Positions 8,867 to 22,400 of a stretch of DNA of 64,000 nucleotides are shown piece by piece. The notes under the pieces are model-generated. The model saw only the letters and a list, made by a program, of their open reading frames with translations, was not told the origin of the DNA and ran no database searches. How positions within the stretch are numbered: position 1 is the stretch's first letter; each line of letters starts with the position of its first letter. The DNA is from Asterias amurensis. Taxonomy: Eukaryota; Echinodermata; Asteroidea; Forcipulatida; Asteriidae. The DNA lies in assembly GCF_032118995.1 (NCBI RefSeq), contig NC_092657.1:7813391-7877390 (forward strand), given 5' to 3'. The position numbers and the translations under genes are program-made.

Positions 8867-11260
8867 CCCAGCCCTTCAACCAACCAGTCCCCATACACCT
8901 ATACCTAGCCCTTCAACCAACCAGTCCCCATACACCTACATGTATACCCAGCCCTTCAACCAACCAGTCCCCATACACCTATACCCAGCCCTTCAACCAA
9001 CCAGTCCCCATACACCTATACCCAGCCCTTCAACCAACCAGTCCCCATACACCTATACCCAGCCCTTCAACCAACCAGTCCCCATACACCTATACCTAGC
9101 CCTTCAACCAACCAGTCCCCATACACCTATACCTAGCCCTTCAACCAACCAGTCCCCATACACCTACATGTATACCCAGCCCTTCAACCAACCAGTCCCC
9201 ATACACCTATACCCAGCCCTTCAACCAACCAGTCCCCATACACCTATACCCAGCCCTTCAACCAACCAGTCCCCATACACCTATACCTAGCCCTTCAACC
9301 AACCAGTCCCCATACACCTATACCCAGCCCTTCAACCAACCAGTCCCCATACACCTATACCCAGCCCTTCAACCAACCAGTCCCCATACACCTATACCTA
9401 GCCCTTCAACCAACCAGTCCCCATACACCTATACCCAGCCCTTCAACCAACCAGTCCCCATACACCTATACCCAGCCCTTCAACCAACCAGTCCCCATAC
9501 ACCTATACCTAGCCCTTCAACCAACCAGTCCCCATACACCTATACCTAGCCCTTCAACCAACCAGTCCCCATACACCTATACCCAGCCCTTCAACCAACC
9601 AGTCCCCATACACCTATACCCAGCCCTTCAACCAACCAGTCCCCATACACCTATACCTAGCCCTTCAACCAACCAGTCCCCATACACCTATACCCAGCCC
9701 TTCAACCAACCAGTCCCCATACACCTATACCCAGCCCTTCAACCAACCAGTCCCCATACACCTATACCCAGCCCTTCAACCAACCAGTCCCCATACACCT
9801 ATACCTAGCCCTTCAACCAACCAGTCCCCATACACCTATACCCAGCCCTTCAACCAACCAGTCCCCATACACCTATACCTAGCCCTTCAACCAACCAGTC
9901 CCCATACACCTATACCCAGCCCTTCAACCAACCAGTCCCCATACACCTATACCTAGCCCTTCAACCAACCAGTCCCCATACACCTATACCTAGCCCTTCA
10001 ACCAACCAGTCCCCATACACCTATACCTAGCCCTTCAACCAACCAGTCCCCATACACCTATACCCAGCCCTTCAACCAACCAGTCCCCATACACCTACAT
10101 GTATACCCAGCCCTTCAACCAACCAGTCCCCATACACCTATACCCAGCCCTTCAACCAACCAGTCCCCATACACCTATACCCAGCCCTTCAACCAACCAG
10201 TCCCCATACACCTACATGTATACCCAGCCCTTCAACCAACCAGTCCCCATACACCTATACCCAGCCCTTCAACCAACCAGTCCCCATACACCTATACCTA
10301 GCCCTTCGACCAACCAGTCCCCGTACACCTATACCCAGCCCTTCAACCAACCAGTCCCCATACACCTATACCTAGCCCTTCGACCAACCAGTCCCCATAC
10401 ACCTATACCTAGCCCTTCGACCAACCAGTCCCCGTACACCTATACCCAGCCCTTCAACCAACCAGTCCCCATACACCTATACCCAGCCCTTCAACCAACC
10501 AGTCCCCATACACCTATACCTAGCCCTTCAACCAACCAGTCCCCATACACCTATACCCAGCCCTTCAACCAACCAGTCCCCATACACCTATACCCAGCCC
10601 TTCAACCAACCAGTCCCCATACACCTATACCCAGCCCTTCAACCAACCAGTCCCCATACACCTATACCCAGCCCTTCAACCAACCAGTCCCCATACACCT
10701 ATACCCAGCCCTTCAACCAACCAGTCCCCATACACCTATACCCAGCCCTTCAACCAACCAGTCCCCATACACCTATACCTAGCCCTTCAACCAACCAGTC
10801 CCCATACACCTATACCCAGCCCTTCAACCAACCAGTCCCCATACACCTATACCCAGCCCTTCAACCAACCAGTCCCCATACACCTATACCCAGCCCTTCA
10901 ACCAACCAGTCCCCATACACCTATACCCAGCCCTTCAACCAACCAGTCCCCATACACCTATACCCAGCCCTTCAACCAACCAGTCCCCATACACCTATAC
11001 CCAGCCCTTCAACCAACCAGTCCCCATACACCTATACCCAGCCCTTCAACCAACCAGTCCCCATACACCTATACCCAGCCCTTCAACCAACCAGTCCCCA
11101 TACACCTATACCCAGCCCTTCAACCAACCAGTCCCCATACACCTATACCCAGCCCTTCAACCAACCAGTCCCCATACACCTATACCCAGCCCTTCAACCA
11201 ACCAGTCCCCATACACCTATACCCAGCCCTTCAACCAACCAGTCCCCATACACCTATACC
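8867..11260. repeat. 37-bp minisatellite, about 65 copies
   Basis: A head-to-tail array with period 37; the unit begins CCCAGCCCTTCAACCAACCA. Two main variants differ at CCCAG versus CCTAG. A few units carry a 6-bp CATGTA insertion, and a few near 10300-10430 have GACC/CCGT changes. At 9287-9509 the variants recur in a three-unit (111-bp) pattern. Because 37 is not a multiple of 3, the long Pro-rich open frames here rotate through three frames and are not genes. Confidence 0.97.
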
Positions 11261-11400
11261 TACATGTAGGTATTCATCCTGATCCCCTGTGTCACTTTCA
11301 TTTAAAACCAATGTCAATGTCCCCAACCCTGACATCAGTTGATCAAATTATTGGTTTTTCTGTAGACACGGATACATGTTCGATCCGGATAATGTGCTCT

Positions 11401-11840
11401 GGACCTTTTCACACTACCGGTACAACTTTTCTACGCGGTGTCGATCCGGATTGGGGCTTTATCCGTGTCGAAACCAAATATGCCCAGGAGGTGGATTGAT
11501 AAATCTCTATCTGTGATCACAAGCCGTAGTGTGAATACCTGCGAAATATTTTTAGATCCATTTTGAATGTGCGTGCGGCGTCATCCGCACTCTACGCAAC
11601 CACTCGCGGCGCGACGGGTCTTGCTTTGATCTATGTGTAAGACATTGCAGTGTAAAAAAACAATCGCACAATATCCGGATTGAAAGTTGCACGTGTAACC
11701 AAAAAGCTGATTTCGTGCAGAGCTACATGTAGCGTGAAAGCGAAGCTGTTTGTATCCGTGTTGAAATTTTATGGAACCAACACGGACCCTATCCGGATAA
11801 GGTTCGACACGAATCGAAGGTCGATAGTTTGAAAAGGTCT
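11401..11840. mobile_element. Palindromic MITE with repeated ATCCGGAT motifs
   Basis: The ends match as an inverted repeat: GGACCTTTTCACACTA at 11401 against AGACCTTTTCAAACTA on the other strand at 11840. Subterminal copies of ATCCGGAT and ATCCGTGT occur in both arms. Boundaries are approximate and no clear target duplication was found. Confidence 0.5.
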
Positions 11841-12480
11841 ATAGATAGTCTAATGGGAGATCAGTACATCTTGCAATGGCAAGTTTTCTAGTGTCACCTT
11901 GGCCAATTTGAGTGTTGTTCTAGTGTTGCTACGTATATTGTATGTAGTTTTCTTTTTAATTGTGGTGGTTCATGGGTTTGTCTTGCTATTTCAACATTAT
12001 CATATGTTTTCTTTATAGGTTCAACACAAACTTTAATATGTGATGAGTTGTACTGCAAGCTGATGGGGAACCAATGTGCTAAACCTGCCTGACATCATGT
12101 ATAAAAGATTCATCTTGAACTCAATAACTGGCAATCCAACCCTGTCTGGAGATAAGAAGCAAAGCAGTAATTATTAGGTTTAATCAAATCATAGTTAATG
12201 TTAAATATAATTAATTTATGTGTACTTGTAAAGTACAGCATTTATAATCAGCAGTACAGACTTTGAAATGAAAGTGCCATTTATAAATGTGCCTTATTGT
12301 ATTTTGCTCAGCACTGTTATTAGAACCATGTAATTTACCAATCATCAGTAACTGAACTGATAGGTCCTGAAATGTCTTTCAGGTTGCAACTGATATACAA
12401 ATTTAAAGGTAAAGATTAAACAATAAAGTATGAACTTATTGAAGACTATGTGAAAATGTAACTTGTCATGCCACTGTTGC
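11841..12480. other. No gene seen
   Basis: A/T-rich intergenic sequence with no supported open frame, RNA gene or repeat structure. Confidence 0.5.
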
Positions 12481-12870
12481 TTAAAGCCACTGGGGACTTT
12501 TGGTAATTGTCAAAGACAAGTCTTCTCACTTAAACCTCAACTAATTGCACAAAACAACAAACCTGTGCAAATTTGAACTCAGTTGGACGTCAAAGTTGCG
12601 AGATAATGGAAGGAAAGACACCCTTGTCAAACAAAGTTTTTTTCTTTTCTTCAGATGCTTGATTTCGGGACCTCAAAATTCTATTTCTGAGGTCTCAAAA
12701 TCAAGTTTGTGGAAAATTACTTCTCTCTTGAAAACTACATTACTTCAGAGGGAGCCGTTTCTCACAATGTGTTATACTACATGTATCTCAGCTCATCATT
12801 GCTTGTTACTAAGTAAGTTTTTATGCGAACAATTATTTTGAGTAATTACCAAAAGTGTCCACTGCCTTTA
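12481..12870. mobile_element. Family A MITE, diverged full-length copy
   Basis: Begins TTAAAGCCACTGGGGACTTT and ends AAGTGTCCACTGCCTTTA. The interior carries the family's GGGACCTC / GAGGTCTC palindrome and CAGAGGGAGCCGTTTCTCAC. More diverged than the copies in PLK1. Confidence 0.8.
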
Positions 12871-13317
12871 CTTGTTCTATCTTCTTTGGCTGTTGAGTCA
12901 AACAACAAACAGCCAAACAAGTTAACAAAAAAATTAACAATTATTCATTTGAGAAGTTTGCAGTATTACTATGTGAAAATCTCTTTTGAGTATGTGTTGG
13001 TTCTGGGAAAGAACCTCTCTTCCATGTACGTGTACTTCCACAATGCAAAGTTTCAAATCCTACTTATTGTGTTCAATATTATATTATAGTTCATGTATAA
13101 TGGTCTTAGTCTTACATATGTAGCTAATAACAAACTTGGCTAATAAACATGTCTTCTGTGACATCAAGCTCAATTAACTTGCTGTCTTGAATTCTCTCTT
13201 GAGGCCTCATACGGTAGGACAAGGATTTGACAAATAAATTCATGTCTTAAAAGTGCAGTTACATATAAAAGGTTGAAATGATACGTCCTTTTCATAAAAC
13301 ACAACCACTGTGCAACG
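12871..13317. other. No gene seen
   Basis: A/T-rich sequence between the MITE and the 52-bp minisatellite; nothing recognised. Confidence 0.5.
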
Positions 13318-16300
13318 AATTGCAGTATGTGGGGAGTCATGCAAAGTGACCTTGTTGACTGTTGCTAAGGGTTGCAGTATGTGGAGTCATGCAAGGTGAC
13401 CTTGTTGACTGTGGCTATAAGAGTTGAAGTATGTGGGGAGTCGTGCAAGGTGACCTTGTTGTCTGTGGCTAAGGGTTGCAGTATGTGGGGAGTCGTGCAA
13501 GGTGACCTTGTTGACTGTGGCTATAAGAGTTGAAGTATGTGGGGAGTCGTGCAAGGTGACCTTGTTGTCTGTGGCTAAGGGTTGCAGTATGTGGGGAGTC
13601 GTGCAAGGTGACCTTGTTGACTGTGGCTAAGGGTTTCAGTATGTGGGGAGTCATGCAAGGTGACCTTGTTGACTGTGGCTAAGGGTTGCAGTATGTGGGG
13701 AGTCGTGCAAGGTGACCTTGTTGACTGTGGCTAAGGGTTTCAGTATGTGGGGAGTCATGCAAGGTGACCTTGTTGACTGTGGCTAAGGGTTGCAGTATGT
13801 GGGGAGTCATGCAAGGTGACCTTGTTGACTGTGGCTAAGGGTTGCAGTATGTGGGGAGTCATGCAAGGTGACCTTGTTGACTGTGGCTAAGGGTTGCAGT
13901 ATGTGGGGAGTCATGCAAGGTGACCTTGTTGACTGTGGCTATAAGAGTTGAAGTATGTGGGGAGTCATGCAAGTTGACCTTGTTGACTGTGGCTAAGGGT
14001 TGCAGTATGTGGGGAGTCGTGCAAGGTGACCTTGTTGACTGTGGCTAAGGGTTGCAGTATGTGGGGAGTCATGCAAGGTGACCTTGTTGACTGGCTAAGG
14101 GTTGCAGTATATGGGGAGTCATGCAAGGTGACCTTGTTGACTGTGGCTAAGGGTTGCAGTATGTGGGGAGTCATGCAAGGTGACCTTGTTGACTGTGGCT
14201 AAGGGTTGCAGTATGTGGGGAGTCATGCAAGGTGACCTTGTTGACTGTGGCTATAAGAGTTGAAGTATGTGGGGAGTCATGCAAGTTGACCTTGTTGACT
14301 GTGGCTAAGGGTTGCAGTATGTGGGGAGTCGTGCAAGGTGACCTTGTTGACTGTGGCTAAGGGTTGCAGTATGTGGGGAGTCATGCAAGGTGACCTTGTT
14401 GACTGGCTAAGGGTTGCAGTATATGGGGAGTCATGCAAGGTGACCTTGTTGACTGTGGCTAAGGGTTGCAGTATGTGGGGAGTCATGCAAGGTGACCTTG
14501 TCTGTGGCTAAGGGTTGCAGTATGTGGGGAGTCATGCAAGGTGACCTTGTTGACTGTGGCTAAGGGTTTCAGTATGTGGGGAGTCATGCAAGGTGACCTT
14601 GTTGACTGTGGCTATAAGAGTTGAAGTATGTGGGGAGTCGTGCAAGGTGACCTTGTTGTCTGTGGCTAAGGGTTGCAGTATGTGGGGAGTCATGCAAGGT
14701 GACCTTGTTGACTGGCTATAAGAGTTAAAGTATGTGGGGAGTCGTGCAAGGTGACCTTGTTGTCTGTGGCTAAGGGTTGCAGTATGTGGGGAGTCGTGCA
14801 AGGTGACCTTGTTGACTGTGGCTAAGGGTTGCAGTATGTGGGGAGTCATGCAAGGTGACCTTGTTGACTGTGGCTAAGGGTTGCAGTATGTGGGGAGTCA
14901 TGCAAGGTGACCTTGTTGTCTGTGGCTAAGGGTTGCAGTATGTGGGGAGTCATGCAAGGTGACCTTGTTGTCTGTGGCTAAGGGTTGCAGTATGTGGGGA
15001 GTCGTGCAAGGTGACCTTGTTGACTGTGGCTAAGGGTTGCAGTATGTGGGGAGTCATGCAAGGTGACCTTGTCTGTGGCTAAGGGTTGCAGTATGTGGGG
15101 AGTCGTGCAAGGTGACCTTGTTGACTGTGGCTAAGGGTTGCAGTATGTGGGGAGTCATGCAAGGTGACCTTGTTGACTGTGGCTAAGGGTTGCAGTATGT
15201 GGGGAGTCATGCAAGGTGACCTTGTTGTCTGTGGCTAAGGGTTGCAGTATGTGGGGAGTCATGCAAGGTGACCTTGTTGACTGTGGCTAAGGGTTGCAGT
15301 ATGTGGGGAGTCATGCAAGGTGACCTTGTTGACTGTGGCTAAGGGTTGCAGTATGTGGGGAGTCATGCAAGGTGACCTTGTTGACTGTGGCTAAGGGTTG
15401 CAGTATGTGGGGAGTCATGCAAGGTGACCTTGTTGACTGGCTAAGGGTTGCAGTATGTGGGGAGTCATGCAAGGTGACCTTGTTGACTGGCTAAGGGTTG
15501 CAGTATGTGGGGAGTCATGCAAGGTGACCTTGTTGACTGTTGCTAAGGGTTGCAGTATGTGGGGAGTCATGCAAGGTGACCTTGTTGACTGTTGCTAAGG
15601 GTTGCAGTATGTGGGGAGTCATGCAAGGTGACCTTGTTGTCTGTGGCTAAGGGTTGCAGTATGTGGGGAGTCATGCAAGGTGACCTTGTTGACTGTGGCT
15701 AAGGGTTGCAGTATGTGGGGAGTCGTGCAAGGTGACCTTGTTGTCTGTGGCTAAGGGTTGCAGTATGTGGGGAGTCGTGCAAGGTGACCTTGTTGACTGT
15801 GGCTAAGGGTTTCAGTATGTGGGGAGTCATGCAAGGTGACCTTGTTGACTGTGGCTAAGGGTTGCAGTATGTGGGGAGTCATGCAAGGTGACCTTGTTGA
15901 CTGGCTAAGGGTTGCAGTATGTGGAGTCATGCAAGGTGACCTTGTTGACTGGCTAAGGGTTGCAGTATGTGGGGAGTCATGCAAGGTGACCTTGTTGACT
16001 GGCTAAGGGTTGCAGTATGTGGAGTCATGCAAGGTGACCTTGTTGACTGGCTAAGGGTTGCAGTATGTGGGTAGTCATGCAAGGTGACCTTGTTGACTGG
16101 CTAAGGGTTGCAGTATGTGGGGAGTCGTGCAAGGTGACCTTGTTGACTGTGGCTAAGGGTTGCAGTATGTGGGGAGTCGTGCAAGGTGACCTTGTTGACT
16201 GTGGCTAAGGGTTGCAGTATGTGGGTAGTCGTGCAAGGTGACCTTGTTGACTGTGGCTAAGGGTTTCAGTATGTGGGGAGTCATGCAAGGTGACCTTGTT

Positions 16301-18250
16301 GACTGGCTAAGGGTTGCAGTATGTGGGGAGTCATGCAAGGTGACCTTTGTCTGTGGCTAAGGGTTGCAGTATGTGGGGAGTCGGGCAAGGTGACCTTGTT
16401 GACTGTGGCTAAGGGTTGCAGTATGTGGGGAGTCATGCAAGGTGACCTTGTTGACTGGCTAAGGGTTGCAGTATGTGGGTAGTCATGCAAGGTGACCTTG
16501 TTGACTGGCTAAGGGTTGCAGTATGTGGGGAGTCGTGCAAGGTGACCTTGTTGACTGTGGCTAAGGGTTGCAGTATGTGGGGAGTCGTGCAAGGTGACCT
16601 TGTTGACTGTGGCTAAGGGTTGCAGTATGTGGGGAGTCATGCAAGGTGACCTTGTTGACTGTGGCTAAGGGTTTCAGTATGTGGGGAGTCATGCAAGGTG
16701 ACCTTGTTGACTGTGGCTAAGGGTTGCAGTATGTGGGGAGTCATGCAAGGTGACCTTGTTGACTGTGGCTAAGGGTTGCAGTATGTGGGGAGTCGGGCAA
16801 GGTGACCTTGTTGACTGTGGCTAAGGGTTGCAGTATGTGGGGAGTCATGCAAGGTGACCTTGTTGACTGGCTAAGGGTTGCAGTATGTGGGGAGTCATGC
16901 AAGGTGACCTTGTTGTCTGTGGCTAAGGGTTGCAGTATGTGGGGAGTCATGCAAGGTGACCTTGTTGACTGTGGCTAAGGGTTGCAGTATGTGGGGAGTC
17001 ATGCAAGGTGACCTTGTTGTCTGTGGCTAAGGGTTGCAGTATGTGGGGGTTCGTGCAAGGTGACCTTGTTGTCTGTGGCTAAGGGTTTCAGTATGTGGGG
17101 AGTCATGCAAGGTGACCTTGTTGACTGTGGCTAAGGGTTGCAGTATGTGGGTAGTCATGCAAGGTGACCTTGTTGACTGGCTAAGGGTTGCAGTATGTGG
17201 GGAGTCGTGCAAGGTGACCTTGTTGACTGTGGCTAAGGGTTGCAGTATGTGGGGAGTCATGCAAGGTGACCTTGTTGACTGTGGCTAAGGGTTGCAGTAT
17301 GTGGGGAGTCATGCAAGGTGACCTTGTTGACTGTTGCTAAGGGTTGCAGTATGTGGGGAGTCGTGCAAGGTGACCTTGTTGACTGGCTAAGGGTTGCAGT
17401 ATGTGGGGAGTCATGCAAGGTGACCTTGTTGACTGTGGCTAAGGGTTGCAGTATGTGGGGAGTCATGCAAGGTGACCTTGTTGACTGTGGCTAAGGGTTG
17501 CAGTATGTGGGTAGTCGTGCAAGGTGACCTTGTTGACTGTGGCTAAGGGTTGCAGTATGTGGGGAGTCATGCAAGGTGACCTTGTTGACTGGCTAAGGGT
17601 TGCAGTATGTGGGGAGTCGTGCAAGGTGACCTTGTTGTCTGTGGCTAAGGGTTGCAGTATGTGGGGAGTCATGCAAGGTGACCTTGTTGACTGGCTAAGG
17701 GTTTCAGTATGTGGGTAGTCATGCAAGGTGACCTTGTTGACTGGCTAAGGGTTGCAGTATGTGGGGAGTCATGCAAGGTGACCTTGTTGACTGTGGCTAA
17801 GGGTTGCAGTATGTGGGGAGTCATGCAAGGTGACCTTGTTGTCTGTGGCTAAGGGTTGCAGTATGTGGGGAGTCATGCAAGGTGACCTTGTTGACTGGCT
17901 AAGGGTTGCAGTATGTGGGGAGTCATGCAAGGTGACCTTGTTGACTGGCTAAGGGTTGCAGTATGTGGGGAGTCATGCAAGGTGACCTTGTTGACTGTGG
18001 CTAAGGGTTGCAGTATGTGGGGAGTCATGCAAGGTGACCTTGTTGACTGTGGCTAAGGGTTGCAGTATGTGGGGAGTCATGCAAGGTGACCTTGTTGACT
18101 GTGGCTAAGGGTTGCAGTATGTGGGGAGTCATGCAAGGTGACCTTGTTGTCTGTGGCTAAGGGTTGCAGTATGTGGGGAGTCATGCAAGGTGACCTTGTT
18201 GACTGGCTAAGGGTTGCAGTATGTGGGGAGTCATGCAAGGTGACCTTGTT
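13318..18250. repeat. 52-bp minisatellite, first block
   Basis: A tandem array with modal period 52; the unit begins GTTGCAGTATGTGGGGAGTC and contains the palindrome CAAGGTGACCTTG. Common variants: GACTGTGGCT shortened to GACTGGCT (50 bp), TTGTCTG for TTGACTG, ATGC versus GTGC, and TTTCAG for TTGCAG. A six-unit block is duplicated exactly 312 bp apart (13965-14174 against 14277-14486). Stop-free stretches in many frames are by-products of the repeat. Confidence 0.97.
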
Positions 18251-19402
18251 GGGGTCCGCCCGAAGGTCCGTTAGTCCGAAGGTGCCATAGTCCGAAGGTT
18301 CGATAGTCCGAACGCGCAAATTTTCCATAAGAGGGGGTTCACTAGTCCGAAAATGTAATAGGGTTCGTTAATCCGAACATATGATGTGATAGTCCGAAGG
18401 TTTATTAGTCCGAAGGTTCATCGATCCGAAGGTTTACTGGTCCGAAGGTTCGGTAGTCCGAATTTAAAAAAAGGTTAATTGGTCCGAAGTTTCGATAGTC
18501 CGAAACAAAAACGAGGTTCAACAGTCCGAAGGTACATTATTCCGAATCGACGATAAGGTTCGATAGTCCGAATTGACAATAAGGTTCGATAGTCAGAATT
18601 TACAATAAGGTTCGATAGTCCAAACTGACAATAAGGTTCGATAGTCCGAATCGATATTAAGGTTCGATTAAGGTTCGAAAGACGCACACCGTAGGGAAAT
18701 TTAAATAAAAAGTTCGTTTTGTTCATAGATATAAATTAAAATAACTGAAATAACTAGATCGGCCGCGCGTACATACACGGGTTCTGGCATGGGTCCGCCA
18801 TTGGCCAATCTCCCCTGTTCACTTTCTGGGTGTTGCCGTGGTCACGTGACTTGTTGCCGTCGGCACGTGACATTTAGCGCGTCCAAAGCCTATCTCCCGT
18901 GTGCATTTTCTGCGCGTCGGCTTTCGAACGTGAAATCGTTACCGCGTCCATGGCGAACCAAAATAAATTCTACACAGGCAATGGCGCGTGTGTATTGTCG
19001 ATTCGGACTATCGAACCTTATTGTCGATTCGGAATAATGAACCTTATTGTCGATTCGGACTATCGAACCTTATTGTCAATTCGGACTGTCGAACCTTATT
19101 GTCAATTCGGACTGTCGAACCTTATTGTCAATTCGGACTGTCGAACCTTATTGTCGATTCGGACTATCGAACCTTATTGTCAATTCGGACGATCGAACCT
19201 GATTGTCAATTCGGACTACCGAACCTTCGGAATATTTAACCTTATCCTATTTTCGGACTAACAGGCCATTCGGACTATCGAACCTTCGGACTGTCGGACC
19301 TTCGAACTATTGAACCTTCGGACTAACGAACCTTCGGACTAACGGACCTTCGAACTATTGAACCTTCGGACCATCGAACCTTCGGACTATCGAGCGGTAA
19401 CC
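18251..19402. mobile_element. TU-like foldback transposon, non-autonomous
   Basis: A 1,152-bp insertion in the minisatellite, flanked by an 8-bp direct repeat ACCTTGTT (18243-18250 and 19403-19410). Its ends are imperfect inverted repeats (14 of 20 match). The arms are modular: outer tandem ~16-bp repeats (GAACCTTCGGACTATC type) and inner 26-bp repeats containing TTCGATAGTCCGAA, in opposite orientation on the two sides. A single-copy centre lies at about 18690-18990. This is the layout I recall for sea urchin TU foldback elements, which also make 8-bp duplications. No transposase. Confidence 0.85.
18780..18990. promoter_or_regulatory. Promoter-like CpG-rich core inside the foldback element
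   Basis: The single-copy centre contains ATTGGCCAAT (a palindromic CCAAT pair), two CACGTGAC E-boxes within 40 bp, many CpGs, and an ATG in good context (GTCCATGG) that opens into the repeat arm. The element may have captured a promoter. Motif-level inference only. Confidence 0.3.
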
Positions 19403-22400
19403 ACCTTGTTGACTGGCTAAGGGTTGCAGTATGTGGGGAGTCATGCAAGGTGACCTTGTTGACTGTGGCTAAGGGTTGCAGTATGTGGGGAGTCATGCAA
19501 GGTGACCTTGTTGACTGTGGCTAAGGGTTGCAGTATGTGGGGAGTCATGCAAGGTGACCTTGTTGACTGTGGCTAAGGGTTTCAGTATGTGGGGAGTCGT
19601 GCAAGGTGACCTTGTTGACTGTGGCTAAGGGTTGCAGTATGTGGGGAGTCGTGCAAGGTGACCTTGGTGACTGTGGCTAAGGGTTGCAGTATGTGGGGAG
19701 TCGTGCAAGGTGACCTTGTTGACTGTGGCTAAGGGTTTCAGTATGTGGGGAGTCATGCAAGGTGACCTTGTTGACTGTGGCTATTGGTTGCAGTATGTGG
19801 GTAGTCATGCAAGGTGACCTTGTTGACTGGCTAAGGGTTGCAGTATGTGGGGAGTCATGCAAGGTGACCTTGTTGACTGGCTAAGGGTTGCAGTATGTGG
19901 GGAGTCATGCAAGGTGACCTTGTTGACTGTGGCTAAGGGTTGCAGTATGTGGGGAGTCATGCAAGGTGACCTTGTTGACTGGCTAAGGGTTGCAGTATGT
20001 GGGGAGTCATGCAAGGTGACCTTGTTGACTGGCTAAGGGTTGCAGTATGTGGGGAGTCATGCAAGGTGACCTTGTTGACTGGCTAAGGGTTGCAGTATGT
20101 GGGGAGTCATGCAAGGTGACCTTGTTGACTGGCTAAGGGTTGCAGTATGTGGGGAGTCATGCAAGGTGACCTTGTTGACTGGCTAAGGGTTGCAGTATGT
20201 GGGGAGTCATGCAAGGTGACCTTGTTGACTGTTGCTAAGGGTTGCAGTATGTGGGGAGTCATGCAAGGTGACCTTGTTGACTGGCTAAGGGTTGCAGTAT
20301 GTGGGGAGTCATGCAAGTTGACCTTGTTGACTGTGGCTAAGGGTTGCAGTATGTGGGGAGTCGTGCAAGGTGACCTTGTTGACTGTGGCTAAGGGTTTCA
20401 GTATGTGGGGAGTCGTGCAAGGTGACCTTGTTGACTGTGGCTAAGGGTTGCAGTATGTGGGGAGTCGTGCAAGGTGACCTTGTTGACTGTGGCTAAGGGT
20501 TTCAGTATGTGGGGAGTCATGCAAGGTGACCTTGTTGACTGTGGCTAAGGGTTGCAGTATGTGGGTAGTCATGCAAGGTGACCTTGTTGACTGGCTAAGG
20601 GTTGCAGTATGTGGGGAGTCATGCAAGGTGACCTTGTTGACTGTGGCTAAGGGTTGCAGTATGTGGGGAGTCATGCAAGGTGACCTTGTTGACTGTGGCT
20701 AAGGGTTGCAGTATGTGGGGAGTCATGCAAGGTGACCTTGTTGACTGGCTAAGGGTTGCAGTATGTGGGGAGTCATGCAAGGTGACCTTGTTGACTGGCT
20801 AAGGGTTGCAGTATGTGGGGAGTCATGCAAGGTGACCTTGTTGACTGGCTAAGGGTTGCAGTATGTGGGGAGTCATGCAAGGTGACCTTGTTGACTGGCT
20901 AAGGGTTGCAGTATGTGGGGAGTCATGCAAGGTGACCTTGTTGACTGGCTAAGGGTTGCAGTATGTGGGGAGTCATGCAATGTGACCTTGTTGACTGTTG
21001 CTAAGGGTTGCAGTATGTGGGGAGTCATGCAAGGTGACCTTGTTGACTGTGGCTAAGGGTTGCAGTATGTGGGGAGTCATGCAAGTTGACCTTGTTGACT
21101 GTGGCTAAGGGTTGCAGTATGTGGGGAGTCGTGCAAGGTGACCTTGTTGACTGTGGCTAAGGGTTGCAGTATGTGGGGAGTCATGCAAGGTGACCTTGTG
21201 ACTGGCTAAGGGGTGCAGTATGTGGGGAGTCATGCAAGGTGACCTTGTTGACTGGCTAAGGGTTGCAGTATGTGGAGTCATGCAAGGTGACCTTGTTGTC
21301 TGTGGCTAAGGGTTGCAGTATGTGGGGAGTCATGCAAGGTGACCTTGTTGTCTGTGGCTAAGGGTTGCAGTATGTGGGGAGTCATGCAAGGTGACCTTGT
21401 GACTGGCTAAGGGTTGCAGTATGTGGGGAGTCATGCAAGGTGACCTTGTTGACTGGCTAAGGGTTGCAGTATGTGGGGAGTCATGCAAGGTGACCTTGTT
21501 GACTGTTGCTAAGGGTTGCAGTATGTGGGGAGTCATGCAAGGTGACCTTGTTGACTGTGGCTAAGGGTTGCAGTATGTGGGGAGTCATGCAAGTTGACCT
21601 TGTTGACTGTGGCTAAGGGTTGCAGTATGTGGGGAGTCGTGCAAGGTGACCTTGTTGACTGTGGCTAAGGGTTGCAGTATGTGGGGAGTCATGCAAGGTG
21701 ACCTTGTGACTGGCTAAGGGGTGCAGTATGTGGGGAGTCATGCAAGGTGACCTTGTTGACTGGCTAAGGGTTGCAGTATGTGGAGTCATGCAAGGTGACC
21801 TTGTTGTCTGTGGCTAAGGGTTGCAGTATGTGGGGAGTCATGCAAGGTGACCTTGTTGTCTGTGGCTAAGGGTTGCAGTATGTGGGGAGTCATGCAAGGT
21901 GACCTTGTGACTGGCTAAGGGTTGCAGTATGTGGGGAGTCATGCAAGGTGACCTTGTTGACTGGCTAAGGGTTGCAGTATGTGGAGTCATGCAAGGTGAC
22001 CTTGTTGACTGTGGCTAAGGGTTGCAGTATGTGGGGAGTCATGCAAGGTGACCTTGTTGACTGTGGCTAAGGGTTGCAGTATGTGGGGAGTCATGCAAGG
22101 TGACCTTGTGACTGGCTAAGGGTTGCAGTATGTGGGGAGTCATGCAAGGTGACCTTGTTGACTGGCTAAGGGTTGCAGTATGTGGAGTCATGCAAGGTGA
22201 CCTTGTTGTCTGTGGCTAAGGGTTGCAGTATGTGGGGAGTCATGCAAGGTGACCTTGTTGTCTGTGGCTAAGGGTTGCAGTATGTGGGGAGTCGTGCAAG
22301 GTGACCTTGTTGACTGTGGCTAAGGGTTGCAGTATGTGGGGAGTCGTGCAAGGTGACCTTGTTGACTGGCTAAGGGTTGCAGTATGTGGGGAGTCATGCA

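Noticed and set aside
10099..10782. A 227-codon Pro-rich open frame
   Set aside because: It lies in the 37-bp minisatellite; it is open only because units with CCTAG are absent from that frame there. The period is not a multiple of 3 and there are no gene signals.
18789..19261. Three overlapping open frames of 82-120 codons
   Set aside because: All frames are open because the 26-bp repeats of the foldback arm lack stops; no codon or domain signal.
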